NCBI GenBank assembly: GCA_945873015.1 | Contig: CAMCBY010000279.1 | Coordinates: forward strand, 1-5,881 | Origin: Klebsiella pneumoniae | GTDB lineage: Bacteria > Pseudomonadota > Gammaproteobacteria > Ga0077536 | DNA: 5,881 bases | Direction: 5' to 3' | Part shown: positions 1 to 5,304 of the stretch, one piece after another | Numbering within the stretch: the stretch's first letter is position 1 | Layout of the letters: the number at the start of each line of letters is the position of its first letter | Position numbers and translations under genes: made by a program | The notes under the pieces: model-generated | What the model was told of the DNA's origin: nothing | The model's input: only the letters and a program-made list of their open reading frames with translations | The model's database searches: none

Positions 1-1
1 T

Positions 2-805
2 GTCGTGCGTTCCCATCTGTTTAATGGTTTCTCGCTGACGATGCCCTATGTCGAGCCATTCATGATCAAGGTCATGCAGGATGTGCTCGCGCAGATTAGA
101 GATCCGGCACTCGCCGCTGACATGCGTGCATTCAACGCCCAGGAAGCGCGCCATTACGAATGTCACCGGCGCTTCAATGACCGGGTGAAAACCAATGGTT
201 ACCCGGAGCTCGCGGCGGTTGAGGCGCGGCTGGCGGCCGCTTACGCAAAACTTGCCAGGCGCCCGTTGCGTGCACGTCTCGCTTTTACGCTCGGATTTGA
301 AACGGCGACCAATGGTTTCACTGCCTGGCTGATCAGCCGGCGCCGTCAGTTATTCGGCGATGCCTGTCCCTATGTTGCTTCGTTCTGGCTCATGCATATG
401 GTCGAGGAGACCGAGCACAAGACGGTCGCCTATGATGCTTTTATGGCTTATGGGGGCGGCTACCTGCCACGTGTTTTCGGTATTGTGCAAAGCGCGGTTC
501 ATCTGCTCGGTTTTGCCTTGCTGACGCTGGCAACCGCGCTCAGAAAGGACGGTGAGTTGTGCAGTATGCGCCGGCTTGGTGAAACCGTTGTCGAAGTCGG
601 CTCGTTGTTGCGGCATCTTGCACCGCCTTTGCTACGCGCGCTCATGCCTGGTTACAACCCGCGCCACGAGCCCGATCCGCCGTGGATGAAAGATTGGGTG
701 GCTGGCTACGACGCATGGCCGGCCAGCGCTACGCTGCCACTTATCGACACCCATAGTGCCGACTTGCCGGTGCCCTTCCAGCGCGCGCCACCGGTGTGCC
801 GCTAG
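2..805 (+). CDS. Predicted metal-dependent hydrolase, PF10118 type (5' end missing)
   Basis: The 3' part of a gene for a predicted metal-dependent hydrolase of the PF10118/COG3687 type, a helical family thought to carry a ferritin-like diiron site; its substrate is not established. The frame is open to the window edge. The GTG at 5 is probably internal, because the first visible residues (SHLFNGFSLTMPYVEPF) match the family core that normally follows a leader of several dozen residues. Counting from that GTG, likely metal ligands are Glu17, the QEARHYECH block (Glu47, His50), Glu99 in LGFET, and the EETEH block (Glu134/135, His138). A hydrophobic stretch at about 155-178 could be membrane-associated or a buried helix. 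Just downstream is a tail-to-tail junction with the ArsC/VOC fusion, with only 4 bases between the stop codons. Nothing in the sequence ties it to arsenic. Family assignment is fairly firm; the reaction is unknown. Confidence 0.85.
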   Translation, partial: VVRSHLFNGFSLTMPYVEPFMIKVMQDVLAQIRDPALAADMRAFNAQEARHYECHRRFNDRVKTNGYPELAAVEARLAAAYAKLARRPLRARLAFTLGFETATNGFTAWLISRRRQLFGDACPYVASFWLMHMVEETEHKTVAYDAFMAYGGGYLPRVFGIVQSAVHLLGFALLTLATALRKDGELCSMRRLGETVVEVGSLLRHLAPPLLRALMPGYNPRHEPDPPWMKDWVAGYDAWPASATLPLIDTHSADLPVPFQRAPPVCR

Positions 806-809
806 AACA

Positions 810-1667
810 CTAGGTCCCGGGCACCAGAAAAACGGGTGCCATGTCCTGCGGCATTTCTGCCAGTTCTGCGCCGGTGAGGCGCGCATAAACCTCAACGAGA
901 TTGCCATCCGGGTCCTGCAGCCAGAGCTCATGCAACGGTGTGCCGCGCCAGGTCGTACGCGGCGGTTTCGAGACGCTGGCGCCGAGTTTCACAGCGCGAT
1001 GATAGGCCTCGATGACGGCGGCGCGATCCGCCACGCCGATGCCGAGGTGGTACAACGTATCGTGATGTAACTGCATGTCGTCTGCTACGAGCAGCACAAA
1101 ATTGACCCCGAGATCTTCGCGGATGAAGGTCGCGTAACGATGCGTCCATTCCTTGGGCCAGCAGTCCAGCAGCCATGCATAAAAACGTGTGCTTGCAGCC
1201 AGATTGCGGGTGCGTACGCTGCCATGAAACTCCTGCGATGGCACGGCCTCGGGCAGGTCGAACAGCGCTTTGAATATCGTCACGCGACCCTGCACCTGCT
1301 CGACCAGCGCGTTGAGCGCGTCGCTATCGCCACCCTCCAAGGCCAGTAGAACCGCACCAAGCGGCGGCAAAATGGACCAATCAACCAAGCGGCTTTGTGG
1401 CGGTGCGCGATGCGTGGCATCGGGTTTGTTGAGCGCGACCGTCATATCGACGCACGCTGACGCGGGGCGGTCCGTTACCGCGGTAGGTGGCGGCGCAAAA
1501 TGAAGTCCGTTGGCTATCAACATGTCGCGGGCGGCAGCCGGCAGCGTGTTCAAGGCGAGGCCAGGACAAAGCACGATGGCTTGCTCGCCCATCGCGCGGG
1601 CCAGCAGCGTGGCCACCACATGGCCGGTGATGGCATGTGGACCGCTATCGACAAGAATGCATGTCAT
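810..1667 (-). CDS. Degenerate ArsC/LMW-phosphatase-like domain fused to ArsI/CadI-like VOC domain
   Basis: A 285-residue two-domain protein. Residues 1-135 resemble a low-molecular-weight phosphatase/ArsC arsenate reductase: ILVDSGPHAITGHVVATLL aligns without gaps to the family opening ILFVCTGNSARSQMAEALL, and RLVDWSILPP (93-102) resembles the later RLHWPFPDP motif. The P-loop nucleophile Cys is Ser8 and its Arg is Thr14, so reductase or phosphatase activity is unlikely. Residues 146-263 form a VOC (glyoxalase-fold) domain close to the ArsI C-As lyase/CadI group, with metal ligands His148, His207 and Glu259 and the QDPDGNLVEVY end. ArsI has vicinal cysteines in TTCC that bind trivalent arsenic; here the equivalent is TTWR (238-241). 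The ATG has a GGAGA site 5 bases upstream. It is transcribed divergently from gapdh-arsJ, which suggests an arsenic-linked role. The activity is unknown; phosphate-ester or arseno-ester binding is only a hypothesis. Confidence 0.83.
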   Translation of the reverse strand: MTCILVDSGPHAITGHVVATLLARAMGEQAIVLCPGLALNTLPAAARDMLIANGLHFAPPPTAVTDRPASACVDMTVALNKPDATHRAPPQSRLVDWSILPPLGAVLLALEGGDSDALNALVEQVQGRVTIFKALFDLPEAVPSQEFHGSVRTRNLAASTRFYAWLLDCWPKEWTHRYATFIREDLGVNFVLLVADDMQLHHDTLYHLGIGVADRAAVIEAYHRAVKLGASVSKPPRTTWRGTPLHELWLQDPDGNLVEVYARLTGAELAEMPQDMAPVFLVPGT

Positions 1668-1672
1668 GAGGT

Positions 1673-1677
1673 TCTCC
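1673..1677 (-). promoter_or_regulatory. Ribosome-binding site of the ArsC/VOC fusion gene
   Basis: GGAGA on the minus strand, 5 bases before the ATG at 1667. It supports that start codon. Confidence 0.7.
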
Positions 1678-1684
1678 GATAATT

Positions 1685-1701
1685 TTGAGACCGCTTCTCA
1701 A
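1685..1701. promoter_or_regulatory. 6-5-6 inverted repeat before the ArsC/VOC fusion gene
   Basis: TTGAGAccgctTCTCAA, a perfect 6-bp inverted repeat with a 5-base centre. It ends 17 bases upstream of the fusion gene start and overlaps the stop codon of the small ORF at 1698-1790. It could be a regulator-binding site or a short RNA hairpin close to the ribosome-binding site. No regulator is encoded in the window to test this against. Confidence 0.35.
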
Positions 1702-1790
1702 CAGCCCGGCATGAAGATGGCAACTGTGAGGCAGATGACTGCAAACACCACCATACAGCTGAGACACAGGGTGAAGCATGGAATTTTCAT
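1698..1790 (-). CDS. Candidate 30-residue Cys-rich single-pass membrane peptide
   Basis: A small ORF I do not recognise. It encodes 30 residues starting MKIPCFTLCLSC, followed by a hydrophobic core (MVVFAVICLTVAIF, about 13-26) and ending MPGC. It has five cysteines (5, 9, 12, 20, 30) with CxxxC and CxxC spacing near the N-terminus, and one predicted membrane segment. A GGAGG sequence lies 10 bases before the ATG, a strong site with slightly long spacing. The stop is 30 bases before the fusion gene start on the same strand, so the two could be co-transcribed. Its ATG overlaps the TGA of an upstream minus-strand ORF (ATGA), which would fit translational coupling. Cysteines in an arsenic locus suggest thiol binding of As(III), but this is inference. 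The alternative is a chance ORF in a leader region; at 30 codons, ORF length proves nothing. Confidence 0.42.
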   Translation of the reverse strand: MKIPCFTLCLSCMVVFAVICLTVAIFMPGC

Positions 1791-1909
1791 GGTTGGTGAC
1801 CCTCCATGGGCAGCGCCGTGAGTGTCCAGGCTGCCCAATAAGCGTTGTGGTGTCGTGCGAGCCACCACACGCGGGTGGCGAACAGACGGTTGCCGTCGTT
1901 ATCGATCAC
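1787..1909 (-). CDS. Candidate small Trp-rich ORF ending in an ATGA overlap
   Basis: An unrecognised minus-strand ORF. The GTG at 1909 gives 40 residues beginning IDNDGNRLFATRV after the initiator, containing RVWWLARHHNAYWAAW and ending PMEGHQP. The frame stays open upstream to a TTG at 2029 (80 residues), but that extension is Pro/Ser/Arg-rich and looks non-coding, so I chose the shorter form. No clear ribosome-binding site precedes either start, which is the main weakness. In its favour, its stop overlaps the start of the 30-residue ORF as ATGA, and the C-terminal 40 residues have a protein-like composition with four Trp. The same DNA contains several inverted repeats, so it may instead be an untranslated leader or regulatory region. 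Low confidence. Confidence 0.25.
   Translation of the reverse strand: MIDNDGNRLFATRVWWLARHHNAYWAAWTLTALPMEGHQP
1801..1805 (-). promoter_or_regulatory. Ribosome-binding site of the 30-residue ORF
   Basis: GGAGG on the minus strand, 10 bases before the ATG at 1790. It is the main evidence that the small Cys-rich ORF is translated. Confidence 0.45.
1846..1879. repeat. Two overlapping, mutually exclusive hairpins
   Basis: TGTGGTG (1846-1852) is the perfect complement of CACCACA (1863-1869), and GCCACC (1861-1866) is the perfect complement of GGTGGC (1874-1879). The shared CCACC block can pair either way but not both at once. This resembles the alternative-pairing layout of attenuators, but stems of 6-7 bp can arise by chance in GC-rich DNA. 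Confidence 0.25.
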
Positions 1910-1922
1910 ACGCGGAGTGTGA
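1906..1922. promoter_or_regulatory. 6-5-6 inverted repeat in the divergent intergenic region
   Basis: TCACACgcggaGTGTGA, a perfect 6-bp inverted repeat with a 5-base centre. It has the same geometry as the repeat at 1685-1701 but a different arm sequence. It lies about 160 bases upstream of gapdh and covers the presumed start of the minus-strand small ORF, so it is a possible operator for leftward transcription. Confidence 0.35.
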
Positions 1923-2001
1923 CGACTCTGGCTCTTGGACGTCGGGCTGGACAAAAGGGATACAGGTGCGGGCCGAGCAAGGGGCAATCCCGGACGCACC
2001 T

Positions 2002-2030
2002 TTGGACCCGCGCCGCTCCGCTGTAACAAT
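2002..2030 (+). promoter_or_regulatory. Candidate promoter of the gapdh-arsJ operon
   Basis: A -35-like TTGGAC (2002-2007), a 17-base spacer, and a -10-like AACAAT (2025-2030) preceded by TG one base upstream (extended -10 style, TGtAACAAT). The -35 box is weak, with only the first three bases matching consensus. It lies 53 bases before the gapdh ATG, so a start site at about 2037 would fall within the TTCAA palindrome. Confidence 0.35.
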
Positions 2031-2034
2031 TCCG

Positions 2035-2047
2035 TTCAATGGTTGAA
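2035..2047. promoter_or_regulatory. Candidate ArsR/SmtB-type operator upstream of gapdh
   Basis: TTCAAtggTTGAA, a perfect 5-bp inverted repeat with a 3-base centre, lying just after the candidate -10 box and 24 bases before the ribosome-binding site. TTCAA/TTGAA half-sites occur in operators of some ArsR/SmtB-family repressors such as CadC. The position over the presumed transcription start fits repression that is relieved by metalloid. The repressor gene is not in the window. Confidence 0.4.
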
Positions 2048-2070
2048 ATAAACTGCGGGCCTGAATCAGC

Positions 2071-2076
2071 GGAGAG
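2071..2076 (+). promoter_or_regulatory. Ribosome-binding site of gapdh
   Basis: GGAGAG, whose GGAGA core ends 7 bases before the ATG at 2083. It confirms that start, which also matches the usual N-terminal VGINGMGRIGR of the family. Confidence 0.75.
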
Positions 2077-2082
2077 TTCGTA

Positions 2083-3129
2083 ATGCGGGTCGGGATCAAT
2101 GGCATGGGGCGTATCGGCCGGCTGGCATTACGCGCGGCGATGGGTGGGCTGTATCGGCCAGCGACCGACCCCCGTGCCGCCAATCGCCTCGAGGTCGTGC
2201 ACCTCAACGAACTGAAAGGCGCTGCCGAGACCACCGCGCATCTGCTCGAGTTCGATAGTGTGCATGGAAGGTGGCGCTCAGACATCGAGACCCACAATGG
2301 CGACACCATCAGTATCGATGGCCGCCGCATGGGCTTCAGTGCCGAAGCGACACCGGGCGCAGTGCCGTGGGGTGAGCTCGGTTGTGAGCTGGTGCTGGAA
2401 TGCACCGGCAAGTTTTTGACCCGCGGGCAGCTCGAAGACTATTTCTCGCGCGGCGTGAAGAAGGTCATTGTGGCTGCGCCGGTGAAAGACGGCAGCGCGC
2501 TGAATGTCGTGGTCGGGGTGAACGACCATTGTTACGAGCCTGACCGTCACCATCTGCTGACCGCCGCGTCGTGTACGACCAATTGCCTCGCGCCGGTGGT
2601 CAAGGTCTTACACGAAACGATAGGCATTCGGCACGGGCAAATCACCACCATTCATGATCCGACCAATACCAATGTAATGGTCGATGCGCCGCATAAGGAT
2701 CTGCGTCGCGCACGTTCATCGATGTTGTCGCTGGCGCCAACCACCACCGGCAGCGCCACCGCGATAGCGCTGATCTACCCCGAACTCGAAGGCAAACTCA
2801 ACGGCCACGCAGTGCGCGCGCCGGTGTTGAATGCGAGCCTCACCGATTGTGTGTTCGAGATGAGCAGGCCGGTCACCGAGAGCGAAGTGAACGAGCTGTT
2901 CCGTCGTGCCGCCGACGGGCCGCTGGCGGGCATCCTTGGCTTCGAGACGCGGCCGTTGGTGTCGGTCGACTATGTCAACGATACGCGCAGCGCGATAGTC
3001 GATGGCCTCTGCACGATGGTGACGGATCACACGCTGCTCAAGGTTTATGCCTGGTATGACAACGAAGTGGGATACGCCTGCCGTATGGTGGATCTTGCCA
3101 ACATCGTGATGGACAAGGCCGGCCGATGA
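2083..3129 (+). CDS. gapdh: ArsJ-associated glyceraldehyde-3-phosphate dehydrogenase
   Basis: A cytoplasmic NAD-dependent glyceraldehyde-3-phosphate dehydrogenase of the type paired with ArsJ. In this pathway it uses arsenate instead of phosphate and forms the unstable 1-arseno-3-phosphoglycerate, which ArsJ exports. The 348 residues are full length. The Rossmann motif INGMGRIGR is at 5-13, with LNEL (41-44) at the end of the second strand where glycolytic enzymes have an Asp that contacts the cofactor ribose. The catalytic motif ASCTTNC is at 162-168 with nucleophile Cys164, and the base is His191. The sequence around that His is HDPTNTN, not the HAYTNDQ of glycolytic enzymes, which marks a specialised paralogue. 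WYDNEVGYACRMVDL (324-338) is the usual C-terminal motif. Its stop overlaps the arsJ start (ATGA), so the two are translationally coupled. A clear ribosome-binding site, a candidate promoter and a palindrome precede it. The assignment rests on the sequence and on the arsJ partner. Confidence 0.94.
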   Translation: MRVGINGMGRIGRLALRAAMGGLYRPATDPRAANRLEVVHLNELKGAAETTAHLLEFDSVHGRWRSDIETHNGDTISIDGRRMGFSAEATPGAVPWGELGCELVLECTGKFLTRGQLEDYFSRGVKKVIVAAPVKDGSALNVVVGVNDHCYEPDRHHLLTAASCTTNCLAPVVKVLHETIGIRHGQITTIHDPTNTNVMVDAPHKDLRRARSSMLSLAPTTTGSATAIALIYPELEGKLNGHAVRAPVLNASLTDCVFEMSRPVTESEVNELFRRAADGPLAGILGFETRPLVSVDYVNDTRSAIVDGLCTMVTDHTLLKVYAWYDNEVGYACRMVDLANIVMDKAGR

Positions 3130-4352
3130 CGGCGCTGCGCAACTACCTGGTAGTCACCGCCTGCTATTGGGGCTTCACGCTGTCCGATGGCGCGCTGCGC
3201 ATGCTGGTGTTGCTGCATTTCTACCATCAAGGTTTTACACCGCTGACCTTATCGATGCTGTTTGTGCTGTATGAAGCAGCCGGCATTGTCGCCAACCTCG
3301 GCGGTGGCTGGCTGGCAACGCGCTTCGGTATCCCGCGCATGCTGATGGTCGGGCTGACGCTGCAGATCGGCAGCATGCTTATGTTGTCGGCGCTCGAACC
3401 GCTGTGGACACAGCCGCTGTCGGTGGCGTGGGTGATATGCGCGCAGGGCTTGGCCGGCATCGCCAAGGATCTGACGAAAACCGCGAGCAAATCCGCTATC
3501 AAGGCCAGCGCCGAGGGCGGCAGCGGGCAACTGTTTCGCTGGGTGGCGTGGTTCACCGGCTCGAAGAACACCATGAAGGGCATCGGCTTTTTCCTCGGCG
3601 GTGTGTTGCTCGAGACCTTGGGATTCCGACCGGCACTATGGCTCATGGCCGCCGTGCTGGCGGTCGCGCTGTTGGCCGGCGCCAGCAGTTTGCCGCGCGC
3701 GCTTGGCAAGGCCAAAGCATCGAAGTCATTTCGCGAACTGTTTGCCAAAACGCGCGCCATCAATCTCATGGCGCTGGCGCGCATCTTCCTGTTCGGTTCG
3801 CGCGATGTGTGGTTTGTGGTGGGGCTGCCGGTGTTTCTCTACAGCCAGCAGTGGCGCTACCTGGAGGTTGCGAGTTTTCTCGCGCTGTGGACGATCGCCT
3901 ATGGCTTTATTCAGGCGCTGACGCCGACGATAGTGGCACGCAGCAACGACGGTTTGTCGCGCGAAGTGCCGGCCGCACTGCGCTGGGGCATGATCCTCGC
4001 GGTGATTCCCATCACGCTTGCGTTCGCGCTCGGCGACGGGCACTTCACCCGGCCCGACCTGCTCATCACCATCGGCCTCAGTGTGTTTGGTTTGGCTTTT
4101 GCCGTGGTCTCATCACTCCATTCCTATCTGGTGCTGGCCTATGCGGGCAGCAGCAAGGCGGCGGAGGATATCGGCTTCTATTACGCAGCCAATGCCACCG
4201 GCAGGCTCATGGGCATTCTGTTGTCCGGCCTGCTGACCCAGGCCGGTGGTCTGCAAGCCTGCCTGTGGGCGGCGGCAGTGATGTTATCGCTGTGTCTGTT
4301 AATCACCGTCGGCCTTCCAACCAGCACCGGCCCACGGCGACAGTTTGAATGA
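3126..4352 (+). CDS. arsJ: Organoarsenical efflux MFS permease ArsJ
   Basis: An inner-membrane major facilitator permease that exports 1-arseno-3-phosphoglycerate made by the adjacent GAPDH; the compound then breaks down outside to arsenate and 3-phosphoglycerate. The 408 residues are normal length, with about 12 hydrophobic segments (roughly 9-30, 40-63, 70-90, 98-115, 150-165, 168-188, 215-240, 245-268, 284-303, 311-339, 354-372, 377-397) and a polar loop at about 116-145 plus a basic central loop at about 189-212. ArsJ hallmark blocks are present: NYLVVTACYWGFTLSDGALR at 6-25, GIAKDLTKTASKSAIK (111-126), TGSKNTMKGIGFFLGG (144-159) and GSRDVWFVVGLPV (224-236). The start overlaps the gapdh stop as ATGA with no separate strong ribosome-binding site, so expression should depend on gapdh translation. 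It is followed by a convergent gene after 66 bases. Confidence 0.95.
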   Translation: MTALRNYLVVTACYWGFTLSDGALRMLVLLHFYHQGFTPLTLSMLFVLYEAAGIVANLGGGWLATRFGIPRMLMVGLTLQIGSMLMLSALEPLWTQPLSVAWVICAQGLAGIAKDLTKTASKSAIKASAEGGSGQLFRWVAWFTGSKNTMKGIGFFLGGVLLETLGFRPALWLMAAVLAVALLAGASSLPRALGKAKASKSFRELFAKTRAINLMALARIFLFGSRDVWFVVGLPVFLYSQQWRYLEVASFLALWTIAYGFIQALTPTIVARSNDGLSREVPAALRWGMILAVIPITLAFALGDGHFTRPDLLITIGLSVFGLAFAVVSSLHSYLVLAYAGSSKAAEDIGFYYAANATGRLMGILLSGLLTQAGGLQACLWAAAVMLSLCLLITVGLPTSTGPRRQFE

Positions 4353-4418
4353 AGGTGCGCGCAGTGACTGGACCGGTGGGGAAACCCTGCTGCCCGCGTG
4401 AGCCTTTATGTCCGCCGG

Positions 4419-5045
4419 TCAAAGCGTTTCCAGCGCGTCGACCAGCACCACTTCACACGCCCCGGCGCCGTGGTCCTTGCGCGTCATCGAGCTTTTCCAG
4501 CGCCAGCCGTCATCTGACTCAATCTTGACCAGATAGCCCTTGAAGCGAACCTTCTGGCCTTCTTCGACTGCGGCGACCTGGGCCGCTACCTCGGGGCTCG
4601 CGGGGATGAGGTGCATGTTGGCGCTGTGCTCGGTGATGGCGGCTCTCGGGATCGGAAACTCGTTCACACGCCAATAGTAGAAACGTCCGCTCTGGGAAAT
4701 GTCGATGGAGTTCAGAATGGTCGGGTCGGCCATCGGTCCCCAACCCATCGCAAGATCGACCGGTGCAAGCGCCGCTTCGCGGTCTGCCCGGTAGTGTTTT
4801 GCACCCAGCACGCGCCCCGCAAGCTGAAAGCTCGCCAGGGGAGTGATGAGATATTTTTCGAAGCGCAGCTTAGGCGTGCCGGCGGCGGATTTCTGAATGG
4901 GGTCGATGGCCGTGCGCAGTCCAGGGCTGAATTCAAAGCTCGGCAGCGCGCTGGTGGCGGCCGCGAAGTCTGGCAACGCGGTCTTGCCGAAGTGCTGGTA
5001 GAGCGCGGCGCCGATCGCGGCTGCAATGAGCAGTCGTATGAACAT
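4419..5045 (-). CDS. Conserved-type hypothetical protein with N-terminal membrane anchor
   Basis: A 208-residue protein of unknown function, resembling uncharacterised proteins I recall from gammaproteobacteria. The chosen ATG starts MFIRLLIAAAIGAALYQHF, a membrane anchor or uncleaved signal, so the rest probably lies in the periplasm. The linker to about 55 is low-complexity. The folded part follows: RFEKYLITPLASFQLAGRVL, then a central block rich in conserved-looking residues (LAMGWGPMAD, IDISQSGRFYYWRVNEFPIP, EHSANMHLIPA), and a C-terminal part (GQKVRFKGYLVKI, DDGWRWKSSMTRKD, GAGACEVVLV) with OB-like strand patterns. The frame extends upstream to an ATG at 5153, but that start abuts the inverted repeat and would place 36 polar residues before the anchor. 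No start has a good ribosome-binding site. It converges on arsJ, and no functional link to arsenic is visible. Confidence 0.8.
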   Translation of the reverse strand: MFIRLLIAAAIGAALYQHFGKTALPDFAAATSALPSFEFSPGLRTAIDPIQKSAAGTPKLRFEKYLITPLASFQLAGRVLGAKHYRADREAALAPVDLAMGWGPMADPTILNSIDISQSGRFYYWRVNEFPIPRAAITEHSANMHLIPASPEVAAQVAAVEEGQKVRFKGYLVKIESDDGWRWKSSMTRKDHGAGACEVVLVDALETL

Positions 5046-5153
5046 GGTGGATTGCCGGTGGTGACCCATCGGCAGTAGCGGCGCGAACGCGGCGGTTCTA
5101 GAGCTGGGAGCGGTATTGAGAGCGCTATCGCACCGGCGGTTCGTCCAGATCAT

Positions 5154-5238
5154 TGTGGGTCAGACTTCAGTCTGACACTGTCGAGACGGCCTGACGCCGC
5201 CAATCGCCGACGAATGTCAGACTGAAGTCTGACCCACA
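5154..5238. repeat. REPIN-like element: two REP-type palindromes in inverted orientation
   Basis: The arms 5154-5177 and 5215-5238 are perfect 24-bp inverted complements around a 37-base spacer. Each arm holds its own palindrome, GTCAGACT-TC-AGTCTGAC or its complement, flanked on the outside by TGTGG. This matches REP sequences of the RAYT-associated kind, a short GT-rich head followed by an imperfect hairpin, and two such units in inverted order form a REPIN. The general design is close to the GTAGGAGC...CTTCAGCC REPs of pseudomonads and xanthomonads. REPINs are non-autonomous and are thought to be moved by a RAYT transposase encoded elsewhere; none is in this window. The position between two minus-strand genes is typical. 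An alternative is a bidirectional structured terminator. Confidence 0.75.
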
Positions 5239-5304
5239 GAGGATCAAATGCCGATGCTCAGTTTGAGATCTACACCCAATAAATTCGCACCTGCAGGCGG
5301 CAGC

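Noticed and set aside
1500..2046. Several overlapping plus-strand ORFs of 60-103 codons between the divergent units
   Set aside because: They lack ribosome-binding sites, partly run antisense to the ArsC/VOC fusion, and show no recognisable protein features.
1899..2411. A 170-codon minus-strand ORF across the gapdh start and upstream region
   Set aside because: It is antisense to the clearly coding 5' end of gapdh and has a Ser/Pro/Arg-rich composition typical of a shadow frame.
3404..4348. A 314-codon plus-strand ORF
   Set aside because: It lies wholly inside arsJ in another frame. The arsJ frame carries clear family motifs, while this one is Arg/Gly/His-rich without any recognisable domain.
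4371..4420. GACCGG...CCGGTC pair in the gap between arsJ and the convergent gene, considered as a shared terminator
   Set aside because: The stem is only 6 bp with a 38-base loop and no T-run, too weak to call. I see nothing else in this 66-base gap.
4611..5078. A 155-codon plus-strand ORF
   Set aside because: It is antisense to the anchored hypothetical protein, whose frame has a membrane anchor and conserved-looking motifs. The plus-strand product is Arg/Gly-rich and featureless.
5046..5153. An upstream ATG (5153) that would lengthen the anchored protein by 36 residues
   Set aside because: The start abuts the inverted repeat, has no ribosome-binding site, and would put a polar stretch before what looks like an N-terminal anchor.
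5154..5238. CRISPR repeat or attachment site reading of the 24-bp repeat
   Set aside because: There are only two copies, in inverted order, each palindromic, with one spacer. That fits a REPIN and not a CRISPR array, and no integrase is nearby.
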